Below are positions 15,905-21,825 of a DNA stretch of 24,836 nucleotides, in pieces (the first letter of the stretch is position 1; each line of letters starts with the position of its first letter). Source of the stretch: JACJYE01 sp964432875 (GTDB lineage: Bacteria > Bacteroidota > Bacteroidia > Chitinophagales > Saprospiraceae); contig CAYSPJ010000078.1 of assembly GCA_964432875.1 (NCBI GenBank), positions 1 to 24,836 of the forward strand, given 5' to 3'. The position numbers and the translations under genes are program-made. The notes under the pieces are model-generated. The model saw only the letters and a program-made list of their open reading frames with translations, was not told the origin of the DNA and did not search any database.

Positions 15905-16276
15905 TTACTTTTTTCCAGTGAGTTCATCTTCTAGCCGGCGGAAAAGAGACTTCCCGGCTTGATGAGCTTCGCGAGACAGGCGGCAGCTCAGGTATTGGGC
16001 GCGATAAGCCCAGACGCGGCTTTTTTCCCAGGCAGACATCTGGGGGTAAAAGCGTTCCTGCCAGTGGCGGCTGTAGCGGATGTACTGCCGGTCCAAGGCT
16101 TTGAGTTCTTGTGGTGAATGCTGCCCGCAGCGGGCAACGGATTCGTAGGCGAGCGCGGAGAAGCCCATGAGATAGGCATCTTTGTCACGTGGCGCGGCGG
16201 GTTGGCAAGCGCTGCATAGGGCAGCCAGGATCAGGCCAATGCAGGCTTTGGGGAAATAGGAGGCAGGTGAAGCCAT
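15905..16276 (-). CDS. small hypothetical lipoprotein
   Basis: A 123-residue protein of unknown family. The N-terminus MASPASYFPKACIGLILAAL leads into the lipobox-like LCSAC followed by QPAAP, indicating a lipid-anchored envelope protein processed at that cysteine. The mature part of about 100 residues is rich in Arg, Tyr, Trp, Gln and Ser, and looks helical; it has two further cysteines (in VARCGQH and YLSCRLS) that could form a disulfide. ATG 16276 is taken as start; a GTG two codons upstream is also open. It precedes the coiled-coil membrane protein on the same strand, so the pair may act together at the envelope, which is inference. Confidence 0.65.
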   Translation of the reverse strand: MASPASYFPKACIGLILAALCSACQPAAPRDKDAYLMGFSALAYESVARCGQHSPQELKALDRQYIRYSRHWQERFYPQMSAWEKSRVWAYRAQYLSCRLSREAHQAGKSLFRRLEDELTGKK

Positions 16277-16316
16277 CGTCACTTCATTTAAAGAGTGAAA
16301 TAATGGCTACCACTAT

Positions 16317-16347
16317 TTGCAGGCTTGAAGGCTTTTAGTTATCTTTG
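16317..16347 (+). promoter_or_regulatory. consensus Bacteroidota promoter TTG-N20-TATCTTTG
   Basis: TTG (16317-16319), a 20-base spacer and TATCTTTG (16340-16347) fit the TTG-N17-23-TAnnTTTG consensus fully. It is the best promoter match I found in the window. No plus-strand gene follows; instead a short region ends in a terminator, hence the small RNA candidate. Expected start of transcription is near 16353. Confidence 0.65.
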
Positions 16348-16352
16348 TTTTG

Positions 16353-16438
16353 CTATTAGTCTTAGCCTACGCTGCTTTCGTGGTAGCGAAGTTTAAGATT
16401 ATTGTCCGGGCTGCCGTTTTTGCGGCAGCCTTTTCTAT
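16353..16438 (+). ncRNA. candidate small RNA (about 85 nt)
   Basis: Runs from the expected start of the consensus promoter at 16317-16347 to a strong intrinsic terminator. It contains a hairpin CGCTGC (16370-16375) / GTAGCG (16383-16388) with one G-T pair, an unpaired AU-rich stretch, then the terminator stem. No ATG-started frame is present, so it is probably untranslated. It sits between two minus-strand genes, so it is not a leader of either. No known RNA family was recognised; the 5' end is approximate. Confidence 0.45.
16409..16438 (+). terminator. intrinsic terminator of the candidate small RNA
   Basis: GGCTGCCG (16409-16416) pairs perfectly with CGGCAGCC (16423-16430) around loop TTTTTG, followed directly by TTTTCTAT. 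A textbook rho-independent terminator on the plus strand. Confidence 0.75.
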
Positions 16439-16518
16439 GTGGTAAGAGCACGTTTTAGGGAAGTGCGCACGGGTGGCAGGCAGTTTTTTGTGCTGGGCAG
16501 AAACGCCTATGCCCCTTC

Positions 16519-16540
16519 CCGGAGCCCCGAAGGGCTTCGG
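16519..16540 (-). terminator. hairpin with TTCG loop downstream of the anti-sigma-like gene
   Basis: On the minus strand, stem AGCCC (16536-16532) and GGGCT (16527-16523) closes a TTCG tetraloop with the stable C(TTCG)G arrangement; three more base pairs follow after one A-C mismatch. It lies about 55 bases beyond the stop codon at 16595. There is no T run, so termination is uncertain. The remainder of the gap 16277-16594 holds the small RNA unit and otherwise nothing clear. Confidence 0.3.
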
Positions 16541-16594
16541 AAAGAGCATAGTGTTGATAATCAGATTGAAATTGACTGGGGTATAGCCGGCTTG

Positions 16595-17257
16595 TTAACG
16601 AAGCCGCGAGCCAGGGCGGGCAGATTTTTTATTGGTTGGCCCTTCAAACAGGGGGAGTTGACCGGTATCTTGGCTTCTGTTTTTTCCAGGGAGTGAAGCT
16701 TGCCGGCGGCGGCGGCCCTCAGCCCTGGCTACCTTTTGGGGGGGAGCTGGCAGCTTGTTTAGCCTATTGCTGTTTGCTTCAACTTTTTTTAAGATAGCAG
16801 CTTTGGCCTGGCTAATCTCCTGGCGGATAGCACCAACCGCTTTGAAAAGGAGCTGCTCTAGCCGATGGGCCTCGGAGGCCTGGCCTTTGGCAAGCTGTTC
16901 CGATGCGGAGAAGCTGCTATGGCCCTCGGATGCTTCACTGCAAGAATCCAATTCATCAAGGAGGGATAGGTGGTTGAGTTCATAAATCAGGTTCTCTTCA
17001 GCTTCGATTTTTTCCAATGTCTTCAGTATGCGCGCTCTGCTTTCGGTTTCCTGGTGCTCTAGCGCGGCGACGATTAGCTCCAGGTCGTCCTGTAGTGAAA
17101 GCCCTTCATCTTTAATCAGTAGTTCGAGTCCGTAAAGCTCTGCTCTCGTTTCCTCTGAATGAGCTAAAATGTCGCTCATAGCTTTCATTTCCGGTGTGGG
17201 CAGCTCGCTGCGGAGGTACCTCACCCAATCAAGGGTCGTGAATCTGCAATTTTCCAT
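16595..17257 (-). CDS. soluble anti-sigma-factor-like protein
   Basis: A 220-residue protein without a membrane helix, encoded 58 bases after the ECF sigma gene on the same strand. Residues 1-45 (LDWVRYLRSELPTPEMKAMSDILAHSEETRAELYGL) resemble the start of Bacteroidota anti-sigma proteins, with the pattern W..YL..EL...E...... L......R.E; there is no zinc HxxxCxxC motif. Residues 50-170 are helical and acidic, then amphipathic (AIRQEISQAKAAILKKVEANSNRL). The tail (175-220) is strongly basic (EGRRRRQ) and contains QLPLF (200-204), which matches the beta-clamp binding consensus QLxLF. The function as anti-sigma is inferred from position and the N-terminal likeness. ATG 17257 follows an AAAGAGAG stretch that may serve as ribosome-binding site. 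Confidence 0.6.
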   Translation of the reverse strand: MENCRFTTLDWVRYLRSELPTPEMKAMSDILAHSEETRAELYGLELLIKDEGLSLQDDLELIVAALEHQETESRARILKTLEKIEAEENLIYELNHLSLLDELDSCSEASEGHSSFSASEQLAKGQASEAHRLEQLLFKAVGAIRQEISQAKAAILKKVEANSNRLNKLPAPPQKVARAEGRRRRQASLPGKNRSQDTGQLPLFEGPTNKKSARPGSRLR

Positions 17258-17315
17258 TGCTCTCTTTTTTTATTTAGTGTTCCTGGTTGTGTAATCAATG
17301 TTCAGGCTGAAGCTA

Positions 17316-17888
17316 TCATAGCAAGAAATCCGGGTACTTTTCTTGCAAGAGCACCTTGGCTTTACTCCTGGCAGCAGCAGTCAGGTTTTCTACTCTCCTT
17401 TTACTAATTCCCAGCAGCGCGGAAATATCTTCGTTTTTAACTTTAGGGTCGGAAATTTTTATCACAAAAACTTCATATTCCCGTGGGGTTAATAGGGATT
17501 TTAAGATGGCGATCATATTGACGTAACCGTCACCGCCATCTTCTGGAGGGAGGGAGCTATAGTCCAATGTTTCTGGTACTTCGCCTAACACCAAGGGCCG
17601 TGAGCTAGATTTTTTTTTAATGATATTATCGGCAACTTTGTACAAGTATGCCTTGACATTCTTGATGGGCCGGCCGCTATGCAGGCGTGTCAAGAAATTT
17701 GTCCATGACTGTTGGTAGATATCCTCGGCATCATGTACAGATTTGACCTTGCTCCTGATGTATGCCTTCAGCTGTAGATGAAGGCAGGGATGGCAGGTTT
17801 CGGTCAGATAGCGGATGGACTGCGGGCACGGGTTGCGATTGTATGCTTCCAACGGGTCGCAGCATTGAGTTTGGCAAAGCTTCTCCAT
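17316..17888 (-). CDS. ECF-type RNA polymerase sigma factor with Cys-rich N-terminus
   Basis: A 190-residue sigma-70 family protein with region 2 and region 4 only. Region 2 (about 25-100) includes DAEDIYQQSWTNFLTRL and VKAYLYKVADNIIKKK; region 4 (about 128-180) includes LTPREYEVFVIKI and the helix-turn-helix NEDISALLGISKRRVENL. The first 35 residues hold six cysteines (5, 9, 10, 21, 32, 35), ending in CHPC, unusual for an ECF sigma factor and suggestive of metal binding or redox sensing. ATG 17888 is chosen; a GTG at 17948 is in frame and would add 20 residues. It lies between the 785-aa gene and the anti-sigma-like gene on the same strand. Targets are unknown. Confidence 0.85.
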   Translation of the reverse strand: MEKLCQTQCCDPLEAYNRNPCPQSIRYLTETCHPCLHLQLKAYIRSKVKSVHDAEDIYQQSWTNFLTRLHSGRPIKNVKAYLYKVADNIIKKKSSSRPLVLGEVPETLDYSSLPPEDGGDGYVNMIAILKSLLTPREYEVFVIKISDPKVKNEDISALLGISKRRVENLTAAARSKAKVLLQEKYPDFLL

Positions 17889-18083
17889 GGCTCTTAGTTT
17901 GGATGAAACGATATTGATGCTAAGAGGCAGGAGTGCAGATTTACGCACGGGCCTCCAGGCATTTTTTTAAAAAAAATTATCCAACACTAAGAGAGAAGTG
18001 ATGTGTACTGTGTGCGAGTAATGATAATAAAAAGCATCAGCAGCCAAAAAGTTTTGAGGCAGGGGGCTACAAGGCTGATTTTT

Positions 18084-20441
18084 TCATAAGCGGTCGATAA
18101 TATCCTGGAGATATTCGCGCTGGTCCTCCCCCTGGCTCTGGGTGATGTCGAATGAGGTGGGAGCTTGCCTGAAGCGCTCCTCGATGGAGGCCAACGGCCC
18201 GTCGAGGGCTTGCTTCAATTGGCCAACATCGGCAAAGCCGCCCTGCATGATAGCCGCAAGCAAAGCGCGAAGCGCCTCCTCATCTTGCTGTTGGCTGCCC
18301 AGGAAGCAAGCGGATTCAAACAGGCGCTGCCCAAGGAAAGGGAGGACATCTTCGTTGAAATGTCGGATGGCGATAAAGTTGTTAAACTGGCCAGCCAAGC
18401 TTTGGATGATGGGGATTTCAAATTCGCGCACATCTTCTCGTTGCTCGGCCTGGTCAATGCTGATATTATCGGGCAGGAGGTCGTTGAAATATTCACCGCT
18501 AAAGTCGTCAGATAAGCGGAGAAGGAACATCCTGCCGGCCATGAGGTGGCCCGATTTGGAGGTGCTGGCATAGACGGCTTTAATGTCCTGCCCTACTTGC
18601 CCGATACGCAGCCAGTTGGGGTACAGGATGGCCAAGCCGTCGTATTTGTCTTTCTTGAGCAGATGCATATACACTCTGCCATGTTTGCGGATGGCTTTGC
18701 CTACGGCGGTGAATTCTTCCCCATCAGCTTTGATCTTGACAGCCAGGTTGCCATCGGGCTTGATCAATAGGGGATAGCGCTTTACTTCACGAGCATGGCC
18801 TTTGATGGTGCGCGTGCGATAGTAATAATAGGTGCCGGGCAGTTTTTCCAGGGGGTTGGCACCCGTTGGCTCGAGTATCAGCGGGTTTTCGTAGAAGATG
18901 GCGTTGTTGTCCAGGTAATTATCCAGGTTGCCAGAGAAGAAATTGCGCAGGTCTTCATATTGGTCAAACAAGCTCTGGGAGGGCTCGCTGTGCAGTTCAT
19001 ACACGCCGGGTTCGGAAGCCTGATAATCTACGGCCATGATTTCATGAAAGCGGACTCGCCCGGCAGCAAGATGGTTGTCTTGGGTGATGCCGCTGTAGAT
19101 GCCGCTGAAGGATTGAAGGTTTTTGTTTTCGGGCAAGTCAATGACGATTTGGTATTGCCCTGGCAGGCCGGGCTGGCGGTGCAAGTAGAAAATAGCCTTA
19201 TTGGGCGGGAAGTATTCCACATGCCCCGCGTATTCGAGCGGGCCGCCGGGATAATCGCTCCGGCAACTGAGTTGGTTGCCAGGGCCAAATTTAAAATAAG
19301 CGGCTTCGATGCGGTTGAACTGTTCGTTCTTGGAATCGTGCCGCCCCTTTTTGCTAAGGATGATCGCCTGGAAGTAACGGCCGACAAGGCGATTGGCAAA
19401 GGCTTCTTCTTCCAATCGCGGGCGGTACTTCTCCAGTACTTGGGTAAAGTCTTTCAGGCTCCTGTATCCGCCATTCTTAATGGCCTGGTTTTGGTCGGCG
19501 AGAAAAGCGCAGAGCAAACTTGAATCGAGTCGTGAAGGTTTATTTAAGGCCTGTATTTTTTCAAAAACTATAGCGCCGTGGATACAGCTAGCACTGCGGG
19601 TGATGTTGATGAAAAAGCCCACGCAGATATCCAAATCCTTGAAGGGGCAGTTGCAGTTGTGGTAGAAAGCGATAGCGACAGGGCGAGAAAATTTCTGATC
19701 TTGGCTGAATGCAGTGATCAGCGCTTCTTTGCCCTGGCTTTTAATGATGACGCTACCAGCGTAACGCTCTCCACTGGGGGTGTCGTGAAAACTCACCTTG
19801 GTGGCCGTGTCTTTAAGTTCGAAAACGGCATTGAAGCCCGCTAAACTTTTCACCTTGGTTTCAGACCACTTCTCGATATCCAAATGGTGGCAATGGTAAT
19901 AGAGCTCTTCGGATGTATGGGGCTGAGGCTTTGGAGCAGCCAGGTCTGCCCCGGCCCAAAGGCTCAATTGACGATCCTTGATAGCTTGTTCTAGTTGGGC
20001 GTCTTTTAAGAACGCTTCTTTTGAGGCAGCTCCAATGAAAGCCAGATAAAGGGCGAGATAATTGTCTCTGAAAGGGATACTATACCCTTCGGCGGCCGTT
20101 AGAGGCATACCCTGCCAGTCTCTGTAATCGCGGTAGGCGTCCTGAAGTTTTCGGTTGTCTATCCCTTTGGGCATTCGGAAGAGCTGTCTCCAGTTGCCTT
20201 CTATATCAGGCAGGACGATCTTTAGCCTTACGGCATAAGCAATGGTTTGTTTAGAAGGCTTGGTGCCGTTTTCCCGGGGCCTGAATGCGCCGGCGGCACC
20301 AAATATTTGGTTGAGCTTGTTATCCAGAGAAATGGACCGGTTGGTTTCGAGCAGGCCTTCCTCATGCAAAATCTGCGTGGCTTCCAGCATAATCCTATCA
20401 AGCAGGCAGCGGAATACCTGGGGCAGTAGTTTGGTCGTCAT
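18084..20441 (-). CDS. hypothetical protein with three divergent copies of a beta-rich module
   Basis: Not recognised as any named family. The 785 residues have no signal peptide or membrane helix, so it is probably cytoplasmic. Residues 1-180 are mainly helical. Three modules of about 90-115 residues follow near 178-296, 351-467 and 535-643. The second and third align well from start (VGRYF / PGTYYYY) to end (GIYSGITQDNHLAAGRVRF / AVYASTSKSGHLMAGRMFL); the first shares the central YAGSV and the ending GFFINITRSASCIHGAIVFEKI. Residues 670-785 are again helical. Upstream are a TAACTTTG -7 box and three short palindromes. ATG 20441 is preferred over an in-frame TTG at 20510. The downstream same-strand sigma factor suggests a link to signalling, which is inference. 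The repeated modules could be ligand-binding. Confidence 0.75.
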   Translation of the reverse strand: MTTKLLPQVFRCLLDRIMLEATQILHEEGLLETNRSISLDNKLNQIFGAAGAFRPRENGTKPSKQTIAYAVRLKIVLPDIEGNWRQLFRMPKGIDNRKLQDAYRDYRDWQGMPLTAAEGYSIPFRDNYLALYLAFIGAASKEAFLKDAQLEQAIKDRQLSLWAGADLAAPKPQPHTSEELYYHCHHLDIEKWSETKVKSLAGFNAVFELKDTATKVSFHDTPSGERYAGSVIIKSQGKEALITAFSQDQKFSRPVAIAFYHNCNCPFKDLDICVGFFINITRSASCIHGAIVFEKIQALNKPSRLDSSLLCAFLADQNQAIKNGGYRSLKDFTQVLEKYRPRLEEEAFANRLVGRYFQAIILSKKGRHDSKNEQFNRIEAAYFKFGPGNQLSCRSDYPGGPLEYAGHVEYFPPNKAIFYLHRQPGLPGQYQIVIDLPENKNLQSFSGIYSGITQDNHLAAGRVRFHEIMAVDYQASEPGVYELHSEPSQSLFDQYEDLRNFFSGNLDNYLDNNAIFYENPLILEPTGANPLEKLPGTYYYYRTRTIKGHAREVKRYPLLIKPDGNLAVKIKADGEEFTAVGKAIRKHGRVYMHLLKKDKYDGLAILYPNWLRIGQVGQDIKAVYASTSKSGHLMAGRMFLLRLSDDFSGEYFNDLLPDNISIDQAEQREDVREFEIPIIQSLAGQFNNFIAIRHFNEDVLPFLGQRLFESACFLGSQQQDEEALRALLAAIMQGGFADVGQLKQALDGPLASIEERFRQAPTSFDITQSQGEDQREYLQDIIDRL

Positions 20442-20480
20442 TGTTCCTGCAGTTTTGTGCTTTCCGTAATGCTTTTTCCC

Positions 20481-20513
20481 ATTGCAATCTTGTGCACAAT
20501 GCTTGCGCAAGCA
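20481..20513. promoter_or_regulatory. three adjacent palindromes in the 785-aa gene leader
   Basis: ATTGCAAT (20481-20488), TTGTGCACAA (20490-20499) and TGCTTGCGCAAGCA (20500-20513) are each perfect palindromes and lie end to end with centres 10 and 12 bases apart. They fall just downstream of the expected minus-strand transcription start, the place for a repressor to block. A candidate operator cluster; the regulator is unknown. Confidence 0.4.
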
Positions 20514-20527
20514 AAGATTTGCACATA

Positions 20528-20535
20528 CAAAGTTA
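20528..20535 (-). promoter_or_regulatory. -7 box TAACTTTG for the 785-aa gene
   Basis: On the minus strand this reads TAACTTTG, an exact TAnnTTTG match. The expected transcription start is near 20521, giving an 80-base leader. It is divergent from the plus-strand TATCTTTA box at 20584. No TTG is seen at the expected -33 spacing. Confidence 0.5.
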
Positions 20536-20583
20536 ATACGAGTAAATACGGATCCTGCTTAGGTGTGATGGCCAAGATACCAC

Positions 20584-20591
20584 TATCTTTA
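20584..20591 (+). promoter_or_regulatory. -7-like box TATCTTTA for a short transcript
   Basis: TATCTTTA differs from TAnnTTTG only in the last base. The same octamer lies upstream of the lipoprotein gene at 22596. Transcription would begin near 20598 and reach the terminator at 20649-20684. The -33 position has TTA (20559-20561, spacer 22) instead of TTG. Confidence 0.35.
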
Positions 20592-20607
20592 CATCCATAC
20601 AACACTC

Positions 20608-20679
20608 ATGAGAGATAATTTAATGTTCCTGTGTGCTCTCAATTTTGATAAGGCCTCGCCCTGCCCGGCGAGGCCTTAG
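20608..20679 (+). CDS. possible 23-aa leader peptide
   Basis: A 23-codon frame, MRDNLMFLCALNFDKASPCP plus three residues (ARP), whose last nine codons run into the terminator stem and whose stop TAG overlaps its 3' arm. Ribosomes reading it would melt the terminator, the arrangement expected of attenuation, but no gene follows closely and no ribosome-binding site is visible. May be chance. Confidence 0.2.
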   Translation: MRDNLMFLCALNFDKASPCPARP

Positions 20680-20684
20680 TTTTA
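20649..20684 (+). terminator. strong intrinsic terminator
   Basis: TAAGGCCTCGCC (20649-20660) pairs perfectly with GGCGAGGCCTTA (20667-20678) around loop CTGCCC, followed by GTTTTA. Twelve base pairs, GC-rich, with a short T run on the plus strand. Confidence 0.7.
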
Positions 20685-20804
20685 TTTGTGGCATTCGCAG
20701 CCACATTAATATTGTCATAACCCGTCTGCATTTGCCCGACTGCCAATTTTTTGTTCATTGTGCTTAAGGGCTGGCTGCCAACTCTTTAAGTAAAAATGCT
20801 TTCC

Positions 20805-20823
20805 TAGTGTCCATTTTACACTA
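20805..20823. promoter_or_regulatory. operator-like palindrome TAGTGT-N7-ACACTA
   Basis: The 19-base sequence TAGTGTCCATTTTACACTA has perfect 6-base arms. It lies 15 bases upstream of the TTG of the promoter for the Nudix-HTH regulator gene. Two-fold symmetric sites of this size suit a dimeric winged-helix regulator, so autoregulation is plausible but not shown. Confidence 0.45.
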
Positions 20824-20838
20824 ATTATGTTTGTTTAA

Positions 20839-20869
20839 TTGGCGGTTTGTAAACATTTATCTACTTTTA
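20839..20869 (+). promoter_or_regulatory. promoter TTG-N20-TACTTTTA for the Nudix regulator gene
   Basis: TTG (20839-20841), a 20-base spacer and TACTTTTA (20862-20869) fit the Bacteroidota pattern with one change in the -7 box. The transcript would start near 20876 and include the entire 144-bp inverted-end element as its leader before the ATG at 21070. Confidence 0.5.
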
Positions 20870-20899
20870 GCGCCTGAATGATTGGATGGTCAACGAAAA

Positions 20900-21043
20900 A
20901 GTGTCTGTCTTTATAGTCCGATAGCTGCGTTACGCTCGCCTTGAAAATCCTCATTTACGACAAGTAAAATCGGGTTTTTGGGCCTTCGCAAGCCTTGCTC
21001 TCGAATCCTGAAGCCCAGACACTCGACTAAATGGACAGACACT
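20900..21043. mobile_element. 144-bp MITE-like element with inverted ends
   Basis: AGTGTCTGTC (20900-20909) is the exact reverse complement of GACAGACACT (21034-21043); the similarity extends weakly inward (TTTATAG against CATTTAG). Inside are palindrome-rich segments (TGCGTTACGCTCGCC, GGCCTTCGCAAGCCTTGC) and no coding frame. CAGACACT occurs again just inside the right end (21016-21023). The size, lack of a gene and inverted ends fit a non-autonomous element or dispersed palindromic repeat. Target-site duplication is not clear. Confidence 0.5.
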
Positions 21044-21069
21044 AAATAGCCTTGCTACCTAAAGAGAAA

Positions 21070-21816
21070 ATGGACGGATTCGATGGATACTTCAAGTCAG
21101 CGTTCACCGTTGACAACGTCATCTTTGGCTTTGACGAGGGCGACTTAAAAGTCCTGCTCATCAAGCGGGGCGAAGAGCCGTATCAAGGGAAATGGGCCCT
21201 GCCCGGATATTTCGTGGACCCCAATGAAGACCTGGATACGGCCGCCAAAAGGGTGTTGGGCGAACTCACGGGCTTGCGCAATGTCTATTTGGAGCAGGTC
21301 CGCACCTTTGGGGCGGTCAATCGCCACCCCTTCGGCCGGGTTATTACCGTGGCTTACTTCTCTTTAATCAAGATTAGCGACTATACCATCCAGCCTTCTT
21401 CGATTGCCAGAAAGGCGAAATGGCATTCGGTGGCCAAAGCCCGCGGCCTGGCGTTTGACCATGAAGAGATTCTCGAAGCTTGCTTCAACCGCTTGAAATG
21501 GCTGGTGCGCGCCCGTCCGGTGGGCTTTGAGCTATTACCACCAAAATTTACGCTCACCGAACTGCAACACCTCTACGAAGCTATACTCGAAACGGAGCTC
21601 GACAAGCGCAATTTCCGCAAGAAAATCCTTTCTATGAATTTGCTGATCGATCTGGATGAGACCCAGGAAGGCGTAGCTCACCGCCCGGCCCGCTTGTATC
21701 AGTTTGACAAGGACAAATACCAGGAATTCCTGGCGGAAGGCTTTAGCTTTGAACTCAAAGAAAGCAAAAGAAAAGAAAATCCAGAGAATCGCCAGGCCTC
21801 CCATAGCCATTGGTGA
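21070..21816 (+). CDS. Nudix-domain transcriptional regulator (NrtR/AraR-like, Nudix plus winged HTH)
   Basis: A 248-residue regulator with an N-terminal Nudix fold (about 8-145) and a C-terminal winged helix domain (about 156-228, PPKFTLTELQHLYEAILETELDKRNFRKKILSM). In this family the Nudix domain senses a metabolite, ADP-ribose in NAD-control NrtR proteins or sugars in Bacteroidota AraR-type proteins. The Nudix box (47-69) is degenerate: the first Gly is Tyr47, the REU glutamate is Val62 and the second E of EE is Leu66, while E53, R61 and E65 remain; hydrolase activity is therefore unlikely. ATG 21070 is used rather than the in-frame TTG at 21052. No NAD or sugar genes are in view, so the regulon is unknown. 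It is convergent with the next gene, three bases apart. Confidence 0.88.
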   Translation: MDGFDGYFKSAFTVDNVIFGFDEGDLKVLLIKRGEEPYQGKWALPGYFVDPNEDLDTAAKRVLGELTGLRNVYLEQVRTFGAVNRHPFGRVITVAYFSLIKISDYTIQPSSIARKAKWHSVAKARGLAFDHEEILEACFNRLKWLVRARPVGFELLPPKFTLTELQHLYEAILETELDKRNFRKKILSMNLLIDLDETQEGVAHRPARLYQFDKDKYQEFLAEGFSFELKESKRKENPENRQASHSHW

Positions 21817-21825
21817 TAATCACCA
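21811..21825. terminator. palindrome spanning two convergent stop codons
   Basis: TGGTGATAATCACCA is symmetric (TGGTGAT, A, ATCACCA) and contains the TGA stop of the Nudix regulator (21814-21816) and, on the other strand, the TGA stop of the lipoprotein (21822-21820). It may act as a minimal shared terminator, but lacks T runs. Confidence 0.3.

Larger units (their letters stand above)
20598..20684 (+). ncRNA. candidate short transcript (small RNA or leader)
   Basis: An 87-base unit from the expected start downstream of TATCTTTA to a strong terminator. It contains GAGAG (20610-20614) and CTCTC (20636-20640), which can pair, and a 23-codon frame starting ATG at 20608 with its TAG inside the terminator stem. 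It may be a non-coding small RNA or a leader-peptide unit. No known family was recognised. The next plus-strand gene begins almost 400 bases away, behind its own promoter. Confidence 0.35.
20442..21069. other. 628-base intergenic region rich in regulatory and repeat features
   Basis: From left to right it holds the palindrome cluster and promoter of the minus-strand 785-aa gene, a divergent TATCTTTA box, a short transcript ending in a strong terminator, a small TGTGGC/GCCACA hairpin (20687-20705), a TAGTGT-N7-ACACTA palindrome, a TTG-N20-TACTTTTA promoter and a 144-bp element with inverted ends reaching almost to the Nudix regulator gene. No complete protein gene longer than 23 codons is supported. 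Confidence 0.7.

Noticed and set aside
16439..16696. 85-codon plus-strand frame after the small RNA unit
   Set aside because: Starts at the terminator T run and overlaps the anti-sigma-like gene antisense; no protein-like character.
18795..19523. 242-codon plus-strand frame within the 785-aa gene
   Set aside because: Antisense shadow; the minus-strand frame is far longer, has its own promoter and shows internal homologous modules.
20900..21043. Insertion sequence
   Set aside because: The 144-bp segment with inverted ends contains no transposase frame, so at most a non-autonomous element or palindromic repeat.
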